Positions 1 through 5,352 of a DNA stretch of 5,352 bases are shown here, in pieces (position 1 is the first letter of the stretch; every line of letters starts with the position of its first letter). Source of the DNA: Clostridia bacterium. GTDB taxonomy: Bacteria; Bacillota; Clostridia; Christensenellales; DTU072. The position numbers and the translations under genes were made by a program. Where the stretch lies: positions 11,638 to 16,989 of the forward strand of contig JAQVTZ010000021.1 of NCBI GenBank assembly GCA_028699795.1. Direction: 5' to 3'. The notes under the pieces are model-generated. The model saw only the letters and a program-made list of their open reading frames with translations. It had not been told where the DNA came from and searched no databases.

Positions 1-60
1 AAATTACAAATTACAATGTACAAATTACAAATAAGGATGAATCATATTACAAATAAGGAT
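1..60. repeat. AT-rich short direct repeats upstream of atpE
   Basis: A 15-base unit, ATTACAAATAAGGAT, occurs exactly at 24-38 and again at 46-60. It is preceded by overlapping copies of an AAATTACA-like unit at 1-8 and 8-15, and a related ACAAATTACA at 20-29. The three forward frames across 1-106 give only short, polar peptides that do not resemble the hydrophobic end of subunit a, so I read this as intergenic DNA. Function is unknown; it could be a slippage-prone spacer or part of a regulatory region. No convincing -35/-10 pair is seen here. Confidence 0.6.
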
Positions 61-70
61 AATATATATT

Positions 71-86
71 TTTCGACTGGTCGGAA
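71..86. other. Small inverted repeat before atpE
   Basis: The sequence TTTCGACTGGTCGGAA contains the palindromic core CGAC-TG-GTCG. As RNA it could form a weak six-pair stem, including one G-U pair, with a CUGG loop just upstream of the atpE ribosome binding site. It could be an operator-like site or simply chance. There is no U-tract after it, so it is not a terminator. Confidence 0.25.
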
Positions 87-106
87 TAAAAAATAGGAGA
101 AAAAAC

Positions 107-346
107 ATGTTGGCATTGTTCGCATTGGAAGCATTTAACGCGCTGGGCGCGGCGTTGGCGATAGGACTTACGGGACTAGGCGCCGCAATCGGTATGGGCA
201 TCGGACTAGGTAAGGCAGTAGATGCCATTGGCCGTCAACCCGAAGCCAACAATAAGATACGCACGACCCTGATATTCGGTTTTGCTTTTTGCGAAACCAT
301 TGCAATATACGGTTTGCTGATATCCATTTTACTTCTTACGGTATAG
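107..346 (+). CDS. atpE: F-type ATP synthase subunit c (c-ring proteolipid)
   Basis: This 79-residue protein is the membrane rotor subunit of Fo. Several copies form the ring that carries ions across the membrane and turns the central stalk. It is a helical hairpin. The first membrane helix is rich in glycine and alanine (about residues 9-41, with the GxGxG pattern at 25-35). A polar loop carries the conserved R43-Q44-P45, and the second helix (about 49-78) contains the ion-binding carboxylate Glu63 in the context FCETIAIY. Length matches the family (E. coli c is 79 residues). The start is well supported by AGGAGA at 95-100, six bases before the ATG. The residue facing Glu63 from helix 1 (the Gln32 position of the Ilyobacter Na+ ring) is Met30, which argues for protons, although Thr64 and Tyr68 resemble Na+-type rings. 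The gene is followed after 27 bases by atpF; no atpB is visible just upstream. Confidence 0.95.
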   Translation: MLALFALEAFNALGAALAIGLTGLGAAIGMGIGLGKAVDAIGRQPEANNKIRTTLIFGFAFCETIAIYGLLISILLLTV

Positions 347-361
347 AGCAACCGTTCATTC

Positions 362-368
362 GGGAGGT
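362..368 (+). promoter_or_regulatory. Ribosome binding site deciding the atpF start
   Basis: GGGAGGT is a near-perfect SD sequence. It lies five bases before ATG 374 but only two before the TTG at 371, so ATG 374 is preferred as the atpF start. Confidence 0.75.
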
Positions 369-373
369 TATTG

Positions 374-889
374 ATGACTAGTACTCTTTTGGCAGAAACA
401 ACTCTGCCGTTGGGACTTAATTTTTTTGAAATATTGCTAGAGATGTTCAACCTTGCGATTCTTGTTGTCGGGGTAAGGTTTTTGCTGTATAAGCCTGTAA
501 AAAAATATATGGAAAAACGCTCCGAAGAATATAAAAAGGCAGAAGAAGAGAGCGAACAAAAACGCAAAGAGGCCGAAGACCTTAAGTTGCAATACGAAAA
601 GGTATTAGAAGAGTCCCGCCAAAACGCAATAACATGCAGCAAAGAAGCGACGGCATCCGCGATGATACAAGCGGAAGAGATTGTCGAAAACGCCAAAACC
701 GAAGCGGAGCGAATTTTACAAAAGGCTGAAGAAGAGCTTTCGCATAAAGAACTGATGCAAAAAGAAGAGCTATCCAACTCCGTATCGGAGCTTGCATTAG
801 ATATGGCATCCAAAATTTTGCAAAGAGAAATTAAAACCGAAGACAACGACATTGTAATCAACAATCTTATCGAACGCTGGAAGAATTAA
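374..889 (+). CDS. atpF: F-type ATP synthase subunit b (peripheral stalk)
   Basis: This 171-residue protein is the stator subunit that, as a dimer, links the membrane part of Fo to the top of the F1 head. The short N-terminus leads into one membrane helix at about residues 18-38, followed by the family signature LYKPVKKYMEKR (about 39-50). The remainder, to about residue 140, is a highly charged Glu/Lys/Ala-rich coiled coil. The C-terminal part (ALDMASKILQREI) is the usual region that contacts delta. Length is normal for a stand-alone b, so there is no b-delta fusion of the mycobacterial type and no delta N-terminal domain attached here. I chose ATG 374 over the in-frame TTG at 371 because of SD spacing. 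The gene ends three bases before the delta/alpha fusion, and its last codons contain GGAAG (879-883), which can serve as the next ribosome binding site. Confidence 0.93.
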   Translation: MTSTLLAETTLPLGLNFFEILLEMFNLAILVVGVRFLLYKPVKKYMEKRSEEYKKAEEESEQKRKEAEDLKLQYEKVLEESRQNAITCSKEATASAMIQAEEIVENAKTEAERILQKAEEELSHKELMQKEELSNSVSELALDMASKILQREIKTEDNDIVINNLIERWKN

Positions 890-892
890 CTT

Positions 893-1102
893 ATGAGAGA
901 AATCGTAGTCACATCTTCAATCGAGCTGACTCCCGCTCAAAAAGAAAAGCTTGAGCGCGGCCTCAGAGCAAAAGAAGGCGGCGAGCTTATTTTTGTTTAT
1001 AAAATTCATAATATTGTGGGTGGCATCTCGATCAATGACGGGCAAACTGTTTTGGATGCCTCTTATTCGCGAGAGTTGCACAATATACGCAAAAAAAGCG
1101 AA
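893..1102 (+). other. Delta-subunit C-terminal domain within the fusion
   Basis: This is the segment (fusion residues 1-70) that aligns by eye with the last about 70 residues of E. coli delta. Shared elements are the V-x-S-x-x-x-L-(S/T)-x-x-Q start, the amphipathic helix, a valine/isoleucine-rich strand, a (G/A)G turn, and the V-(I/L)-D-(G/A)-S strand followed by a basic helix. In known enzymes this part of delta/OSCP contacts the C-terminal end of b. An A7 run at 1091-1097 and an A6 run at 1124-1129 flank the linker into alpha. Confidence 0.82.
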
Positions 1103-2635
1103 GAGTTCATTCATAGCAGTATCAAAAAAGGAATACCCGTTAATAAAATTCCTCAGTTTATCCAAGAAAAACTTGACTCGTTTGTGGACAAGGCTCCAGA
1201 CACAGAAGTTTGCGGCAGGGTAATCAGCGCGGCGGACGGAGTGATTAAGGCGGAAGGCCTTGGGAATTGCCAATACGGCGAACTTTTACTGGTTGGTACG
1301 CACGGGTATGCGCTTGCTATGAACCTCGAAGAAGATACGGTAGGCGCGATACTTTTAAGCGATATGGATTGCGTAGAGTACGGAGATACCGTGTATACTA
1401 CGGGAAGAATTATAGAAGTGCCGGTAGGCGAAGAGCTGTTGGGAAGAGTCGTAAACCCTTTGGGCGAACCTATCGACAACAAATTCTCTATCCATTTCGA
1501 AAAAACCCGCCGTATCGAAAACGAGGCGCCCCGCATTGTAGACCGCCAAAAGGTTAACGAACCGCTTTCTACGGGTATTTTGGCGATAGACTCCATGGTG
1601 CCCATCGGCAAAGGGCAAAGAGAACTTATTATCGGCGACAGGCAGACGGGTAAGACTTCTATCTGTATCGATACCATTATCAATCAACGCGACAAAGATG
1701 TTATCTGTATTTATGTCGCAATAGGGCAGCGCGCGGCTTCGGTGCGAAAACTGATTAAAACGCTAGAAGACAACGGCGCAATGTCTTATACGACAATCGT
1801 ACTCTCGACGGCTTCGGACAGCGCGCCTTTGCAATATATTGCGCCCTACACCGGTTGCGCAATGGCGGAAGAGTTTATGGAAAACGGCAAGGATGTGCTT
1901 ATTATTTATGATGATATCTCTAAGCATGCCGTTGCCTATAGGGCGATATCTCTTCTTCTCAAAAGGCCGTCGGGCAGAGAAGCGTTCCCCGGTGATATCT
2001 TTTATATTCACAGCAGGTTGCTTGAAAGAGCGGCAAAACTCAGCGACAAGCTGGGCGGCGGCTCGATGACGGCGTTACCCATTATAGAAACGCAAGCGGG
2101 TGATATCTCGGCGTATATTCCCACCAATGTAATTAGTATCACGGACGGGCAGATTTATCTGGAAAGCGAGCTTTTTAACGCAGGACAACGCCCCGCAATC
2201 AATGTCGGCTTATCGGTATCGCGTGTGGGCGGCGCGGCGCAAACCGATTTTATTCGTAAACTAAGCGCAAAATTGCGGTTGGATATCGCGCATTACAGAG
2301 AACTTGCCATTTTCGCCCAATTCGGTTCTTCATTAGACACCTCGACACGCGAAATATTAGCCAACGGCGAAAAAATCGTCGAAGCGCTGAAACAACCAGA
2401 ATATAAACCGTTAAGCACACTCCGCGAAGCAATTTACCTCTATGCTATCGTCAAGGGATATTTGGAAAATGTGCCCGTGTGCAGAATTAACGAATTTCTA
2501 GAAAATTATTTCAATTATGTATGCGGTACCGCGCCCGCATTATGCAAAACAATTAAGTCCGGCAAATCGCCTTCCGACGAAGAACTTGCAGGGCTGGAGG
2601 CATGCGCAACCCAATACGCATGCTTGTTTCGGTAG
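893..2635 (+). CDS. atpA: Fused delta C-terminal domain / alpha subunit of ATP synthase
   Basis: This 580-residue protein contains a complete alpha subunit (about residues 82-580, roughly 500 residues, as usual) preceded by about 80 extra residues. Residues 1-70 match the C-terminal domain of delta (AtpH): a strand (REIVVTSSIEL), the helix TPAQKEKLERGL, then the hairpin with IVGGISINDG and VLDASYSRELHNI, equivalent to the family's GGxxIRxGDxVxDGSxRxRLxxL pattern. Alpha landmarks are the N-terminal helix (about 84-98), the beta-barrel (about 105-175), Walker A GDRQTGKT at 248-255, Walker B-like LIIYDD at 336-341, and the arginine finger Arg444 in SVSRVGGAAQ. Alpha binds nucleotide at non-catalytic sites and supplies the arginine finger to beta. 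The reading frame is continuous, and no ATG/GTG/TTG with an SD site lies at the domain junction, so a single fused product is expected. The start ATG 893 follows GGAAG at 879-883. The usual delta N-terminal domain is absent. Identity of the alpha part is very sure; the delta part is read from motif order. Confidence 0.93.
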   Translation: MREIVVTSSIELTPAQKEKLERGLRAKEGGELIFVYKIHNIVGGISINDGQTVLDASYSRELHNIRKKSEEFIHSSIKKGIPVNKIPQFIQEKLDSFVDKAPDTEVCGRVISAADGVIKAEGLGNCQYGELLLVGTHGYALAMNLEEDTVGAILLSDMDCVEYGDTVYTTGRIIEVPVGEELLGRVVNPLGEPIDNKFSIHFEKTRRIENEAPRIVDRQKVNEPLSTGILAIDSMVPIGKGQRELIIGDRQTGKTSICIDTIINQRDKDVICIYVAIGQRAASVRKLIKTLEDNGAMSYTTIVLSTASDSAPLQYIAPYTGCAMAEEFMENGKDVLIIYDDISKHAVAYRAISLLLKRPSGREAFPGDIFYIHSRLLERAAKLSDKLGGGSMTALPIIETQAGDISAYIPTNVISITDGQIYLESELFNAGQRPAINVGLSVSRVGGAAQTDFIRKLSAKLRLDIAHYRELAIFAQFGSSLDTSTREILANGEKIVEALKQPEYKPLSTLREAIYLYAIVKGYLENVPVCRINEFLENYFNYVCGTAPALCKTIKSGKSPSDEELAGLEACATQYACLFR

Positions 2636-2636
2636 T

Positions 2637-3545
2637 ATGCAAAATATCATAGATATTAAAAACCGTATCAAAAGCATCAAAGACACCGCGCAAATTACCA
2701 AGGCGATGCAGCTTATCAGTGTGTCCAAGATGCGCAAGGCGGATGAAAAATACGAACAAAACGACAGATACTATCGCCGCATAAAAAGTACCATAAAGGA
2801 TATATTTGCCCATACATCCACAGTGACCCATCCGTACTTGCAACACAGACCGGGCAATGCGACGGCGTATATCGTGATAGCTTCGGATGCGGGTCTTGCG
2901 GGAGATTATAATCACAGGGTACTTTCTTTTGCCGAGAACGAGATAAAAACCGTCGATAAATATAAGATATTTACCGTTGGCCATATCGCAGAAGAGTTTT
3001 TTGTGAACAGGAATTACGAAACGGACAGCGAATTTGTCTATTGTACCCAAAACCCGACCATAGACGATGTGCGCAGGCTTGCGACTACCGCGGTAGACCT
3101 TTACGATACGGGGGAGGTGGATGAAGTACGCATTATTTATACGAGGCATGTGAAAGGACATAATATTGCATTATCCACCCGTGTTGTTCCAATAGAAAAG
3201 TCGGATTTCGATGATGCCAAATCCTTTTCCGATTACAACGAGATTCTTCTCTTCGAGCCTTCCGCAAGCCAAGTGTTCAATATTTTGGTGCCGCAATATG
3301 TTTTAGGAACAATATTTAATGCCTTAATCGAATCTATACGGTGCGAACACAGCGAACGCATGATGGCAATGAACAATGCGACAAACAACGCAAATGATAT
3401 GATTCACACGCTGGAACTGGAGTATCACAGAGCCAGACAAGCGAAAATCACCTCCGAATTGTCCGAAATGAGCTCTTATCGGAGGGAACAAAGCGGACAG
3501 AACAGAAAATGGAGCAGACGGTTATGGATCAAACCAAAAATATAG
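2637..3545 (+). CDS. atpG: F-type ATP synthase subunit gamma (central shaft)
   Basis: This 302-residue protein is the rotor shaft that turns inside the alpha3beta3 head. The N-terminal helix has the classic DIKNRIKSIKDTAQITKAM pattern (residues 6-24) followed by SKMRKA. The central Rossmann-like domain includes SDAGLAGDYN (83-92). The C-terminal helix carries ALIES, EHSERMMAMNNATNNA and YHRARQAKITSELSE (about 229-277). I chose ATG 2637, which gives a family-like N-terminus; upstream codons in the same frame merely overlap alpha. The gene starts one base after the alpha stop and has no good SD site, so coupled re-initiation is likely. Family members normally end about 8-15 residues after the RQAxIT motif. 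This protein continues about 33 residues past RQA with an atypical basic tail (SYRREQSG...WIKPKI) that overlaps the start of beta. The tail could be a real extension or the result of a frameshift near 3474-3478. Confidence 0.92.
   Translation: MQNIIDIKNRIKSIKDTAQITKAMQLISVSKMRKADEKYEQNDRYYRRIKSTIKDIFAHTSTVTHPYLQHRPGNATAYIVIASDAGLAGDYNHRVLSFAENEIKTVDKYKIFTVGHIAEEFFVNRNYETDSEFVYCTQNPTIDDVRRLATTAVDLYDTGEVDEVRIIYTRHVKGHNIALSTRVVPIEKSDFDDAKSFSDYNEILLFEPSASQVFNILVPQYVLGTIFNALIESIRCEHSERMMAMNNATNNANDMIHTLELEYHRARQAKITSELSEMSSYRREQSGQNRKWSRRLWIKPKI
3511..3514 (+). promoter_or_regulatory. Ribosome binding site favouring the second Met of beta
   Basis: GGAG lies nine bases before ATG 3524. A stronger-looking GGAGGG at 3481-3486 is 22 bases before ATG 3509 and 37 before ATG 3524, too far for normal initiation. 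This favours 3524 as the beta start and is inside the end of atpG. Confidence 0.5.
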
Positions 3546-4927
3546 GAAAAATCGTGCAAATTATGGGCCCTGTTGTGGATGTGCAATTTTCCAATTACAC
3601 ACCCAAATTGTATGATAAGCTTATTACCAAAGTCGGTGATAGAGAAGTTGCGCTCGAAGTGGAGGCGTACCTCGAAAACGATGTCGTGCGTACTGTCTCG
3701 ATGGAAGCCAACGAAGGTTTAACGAGGGGGACCGAAGTGATTGCGACAGGCGCGCCGATTACGGTACCCGTGGGCGAAGGTACTTTGGGCAGAGTGCTTA
3801 ATGTGCTGGGCAATCCCATAGATGATAACGGTCCCATAAACGCAAGCGAATACCGCCCAATACACCGCAAAGCGCCCTGCTTTAGCGACCAAACGGGAAA
3901 AGTTAGTATGCTGGAAACGGGGATAAAAGTAATAGACCTGATGATGCCTTATGCGCGCGGAGGAAAAATCGGCCTTTTCGGCGGCGCGGGCGTGGGGAAA
4001 ACCGTGCTGATATTGGAGCTTATCCGCAGCATCGCGGCAGAACACGGCGGCTATTCTATCTTTACGGGTGTGGGCGAGCGTTCGCGCGAAGGAAACGACA
4101 TGCTGACCGACATGGTCGAAAGCGGCACCATTAAGAATACCGCGTTGGTTTTCGGACAGATGAACGAGCCACCGGGCTCACGCATGAGGGTCGCACTTAC
4201 GGGCCTCACGCTTGCCGAATACTTTCGTGATGTCAAAAAACAGGATGTTTTGCTGTTTATCGATAATATTTACCGCTATGTACAGGCAGGCAGTGAAGTA
4301 TCCGCGCTACTCGGGCGTATGCCTTCCGCAGTCGGCTACCAACCCACTCTTGCTACAGAGCTCGGCATGCTGCAAGAGCGCATCACAACAACAAAAGACG
4401 CCTCTATTACTTCCATTCAGGCTATTTATGTGCCTGCAGACGACCTCACCGACCCCGCGCCTGCGACAATTTTTGCGCATTTGGACGCTACCACCGTGCT
4501 TTCGCGGCAAGTGGTAGAGCAGGGCATTTATCCCGCGATAGACCCCTTGGCTTCTTCTTCGCGCATCCTCTCCCCCGATATCGTTGGCGAAAAGCATTAT
4601 CGTGTCGCGCGCAGAGCGCAAGCGACCCTACAAAGATACAAAGAACTGCAAGACATCATCGCAATCCTCGGTATGGAAGAGCTTTCCGAAGAGGACAAGA
4701 TAACCGTTTACAGAGCGCGTAAGGTGATACGCTTTTTCTCTCAACCGTTCTTTGTATCGAGCGTGTACACCAATATGGACGGGAAATATGTACCGGTTCA
4801 AAAAACGGTAGACAGTGTAGAGCGTATCTTGAACGGCGATGCCGACGAAATACCCGAAAATCTTTTCTATTTTGCGGGAGATTTGGACGAAATCGAACAA
4901 CGATACGCCCAAAAAGAGAAGGAATAA
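3524..4927 (+). CDS. atpD: F-type ATP synthase subunit beta (catalytic)
   Basis: Beta holds the catalytic sites that make or hydrolyse ATP in F1. With the start at 3524 the protein has 467 residues, the family norm; ATG 3509 would add five. The N-terminal barrel begins with GKIVQIMGPVVDVQF. Walker A GGAGVGKT is at 153-160. The catalytic glutamate lies in GERSREGND (Glu185), Walker B LLFIDN is at about 243-248, and the adenine-side tyrosine is in IYPAIDPL (Tyr336). The EELSEED loop (385-391) is the equivalent of DELSEED, which touches gamma. All essential residues are present, so the enzyme looks active. One oddity is DNIYRYVQAG (247-256), where nearly all relatives have DNIFRFTQAG. The gene starts inside atpG (22-base overlap) and ends one base before atpC, so translation is probably coupled on both sides. 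Start choice is less certain than identity. Confidence 0.95.
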   Translation: MDQTKNIGKIVQIMGPVVDVQFSNYTPKLYDKLITKVGDREVALEVEAYLENDVVRTVSMEANEGLTRGTEVIATGAPITVPVGEGTLGRVLNVLGNPIDDNGPINASEYRPIHRKAPCFSDQTGKVSMLETGIKVIDLMMPYARGGKIGLFGGAGVGKTVLILELIRSIAAEHGGYSIFTGVGERSREGNDMLTDMVESGTIKNTALVFGQMNEPPGSRMRVALTGLTLAEYFRDVKKQDVLLFIDNIYRYVQAGSEVSALLGRMPSAVGYQPTLATELGMLQERITTTKDASITSIQAIYVPADDLTDPAPATIFAHLDATTVLSRQVVEQGIYPAIDPLASSSRILSPDIVGEKHYRVARRAQATLQRYKELQDIIAILGMEELSEEDKITVYRARKVIRFFSQPFFVSSVYTNMDGKYVPVQKTVDSVERILNGDADEIPENLFYFAGDLDEIEQRYAQKEKE

Positions 4928-4928
4928 T

Positions 4929-5327
4929 ATGTCACAGTTCAAACTCGAAATCCTGACACCCGAAAAAAGGTTTTTCCATGGCCCCGTAGATTGCCTTACC
5001 GTAGAAACATCGGAAGGACAGTTGGGCATTTTGGCGCATCATGAACCTGTTGTGATTGGGCTTCAGCCCGCGAATATTCGTATTAAAGTTGACGGACAGT
5101 GGAAAGAGGCCGCCAACGGGTATGGTTTTGTAGAAGTGCGTCCCGACAGAACTGTGGTGCTATGCGAAACCATGGAATGGCCCGAAGAGATCATTCTAAA
5201 CCGCGTACAGCGGATTATAGAAGAAAGCAACCGCAAACTTAGAGCGGAAAAATCCCGTATCGAGTACAAAATAAATAAAGCGGCTTTGGCGCGCGCATTT
5301 GCGCGTATGCGGTTGGCAAAAAAATAA
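4929..5327 (+). CDS. atpC: F-type ATP synthase subunit epsilon
   Basis: This 132-residue protein sits on gamma at the foot of the central stalk and acts as a coupling and inhibitory subunit. The N-terminal beta-sandwich (about 1-84) shows the family signatures FKLEILTPEKRFFHGPVDCL, SEGQLGILAHHEPVV and GYGFVEV. The C-terminal part (about 86-130) forms two charged helices, ending ARAFARMRLAKK. The ATP-binding I(L)DxxRA motif of Bacillus epsilon is not intact (ILNRVQR here), so ATP sensing of that kind is unlikely. The start ATG 4929 lies one base after the beta stop with AAGGA at 4919-4923. It is the last gene of the operon, and its final codons overlap a promoter for whatever follows. Confidence 0.94.
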   Translation: MSQFKLEILTPEKRFFHGPVDCLTVETSEGQLGILAHHEPVVIGLQPANIRIKVDGQWKEAANGYGFVEVRPDRTVVLCETMEWPEEIILNRVQRIIEESNRKLRAEKSRIEYKINKAALARAFARMRLAKK

Positions 5328-5341
5328 TTTTTTGTTATAAT
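5313..5341 (+). promoter_or_regulatory. Predicted sigma-A (sigma-70-type) promoter with extended -10
   Basis: TTGGCA at 5313-5318 matches five of six bases of the -35 consensus. It is followed after exactly 17 bases by a perfect TATAAT (5336-5341), itself preceded by TG at -15/-14 (TGTTATAAT, an extended -10). Transcription would start around 5347-5350, within the GGG run. The -35 lies in the last codons of atpC, so it would drive a gene beyond the window. This rests on sequence match only. Confidence 0.65.
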
Positions 5342-5347
5342 TATTTT
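5321..5347. repeat. AT-only inverted repeat at the atpC stop
   Basis: AAAATAATT (5321-5329) and AATTATTTT (5339-5347) form a perfect nine-base inverted repeat with a nine-base loop, spanning the atpC stop and the -10 element. With no G-C pairs and a GGG directly after it, it would be a poor intrinsic terminator. It could aid DNA melting at the promoter or be a binding site; chance in AT-rich DNA is also possible. Confidence 0.4.
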
Positions 5348-5352
5348 GGGAT

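Noticed and set aside
40..70. Promoter for atpE using GATAAT (58-63) as -10
   Set aside because: No acceptable -35 lies 16-18 bases upstream, and AT-rich repeats produce such matches by chance.
16..96. Possible 26-residue leader peptide (ATG 16 to TAG 94-96) ending at the atpE SD site
   Set aside because: It has no SD of its own, the sequence is made mostly of the AT-rich repeats, and the peptide has no distinctive content. Position next to the SD could be chance.
235..864. Long minus-strand open frame (209 residues) opposite atpE and atpF
   Set aside because: It is low-complexity, Ser/Leu-rich and antisense to the Glu/Lys-rich b coiled coil. It has no family resemblance and overlaps two certain genes.
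1121..1190. Internal translation start producing a stand-alone alpha from within the fusion
   Set aside because: The only AG-rich stretch (AAAAAAGGA, 1124-1132) is followed at suitable spacing only by ATT/AAT-type codons. The single in-frame GTG (residue 98) lacks an SD and would remove the alpha N-terminal helix.
2553..3161. Minus-strand open frame (202 residues) opposite atpG
   Set aside because: It is a shadow of gamma with no recognisable motifs; gamma on the plus strand is certain.
3509..3523. ATG 3509 as the beta start
   Set aside because: It is possible, but its nearest SD-like GGAGGG is 22 bases away, whereas ATG 3524 has GGAG at nine bases and gives a more typical N-terminus.
5321..5347. 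Intrinsic terminator after atpC
   Set aside because: The stem is entirely A-T pairs and is followed by GGGAT instead of a U-tract; the same bases form a good promoter.

Overview
The window carries most of one bacterial F-type ATP synthase (F1Fo) operon, all on the + strand, in the order c - b - (delta C-terminal domain fused to alpha) - gamma - beta - epsilon. This is the usual bacterial atpEFHAGDC order with one major change. There is no separate delta gene. About 70 residues that look like the C-terminal, b-binding domain of delta form the start of a 580-residue alpha protein, and I find no sequence for the N-terminal six-helix domain of delta.

Organism: alpha and beta read like Bacillota/Clostridia sequences (for example the compact GGGSMTALPIIETQ stretch in alpha). 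Base composition is moderate and Shine-Dalgarno (SD) sites are AGGAG/GGAGG-like. An uncultured clostridial lineage is a reasonable guess, but nothing in the window fixes the taxon.

Layout: 1-106 is AT-rich non-coding sequence with short direct repeats, and no end of atpB (subunit a) is visible. atpE (107-346) and atpF (374-889) encode the c-ring subunit and the peripheral stalk. The delta/alpha fusion (893-2635) follows 3 nt after atpF. atpG (2637-3545) starts 1 nt after the alpha stop and runs into atpD (beta; 3524-4927 with the preferred start). atpC (4929-5327) starts 1 nt after the beta stop. The last about 40 bases contain a good sigma-A-type promoter with an extended -10, overlapping the end of atpC and pointing downstream.

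How the parts work together: the c-ring passes ions and turns gamma and epsilon, gamma drives the alpha3beta3 head, and b plus delta hold the head still. Here the part of delta that grips b appears to be covalently attached to alpha, so the stator link may be built differently from the textbook enzyme. The tight spacing and overlaps indicate one co-transcribed, translationally coupled unit. No RNA genes, CRISPR arrays, insertion sequences or foreign genes are seen.
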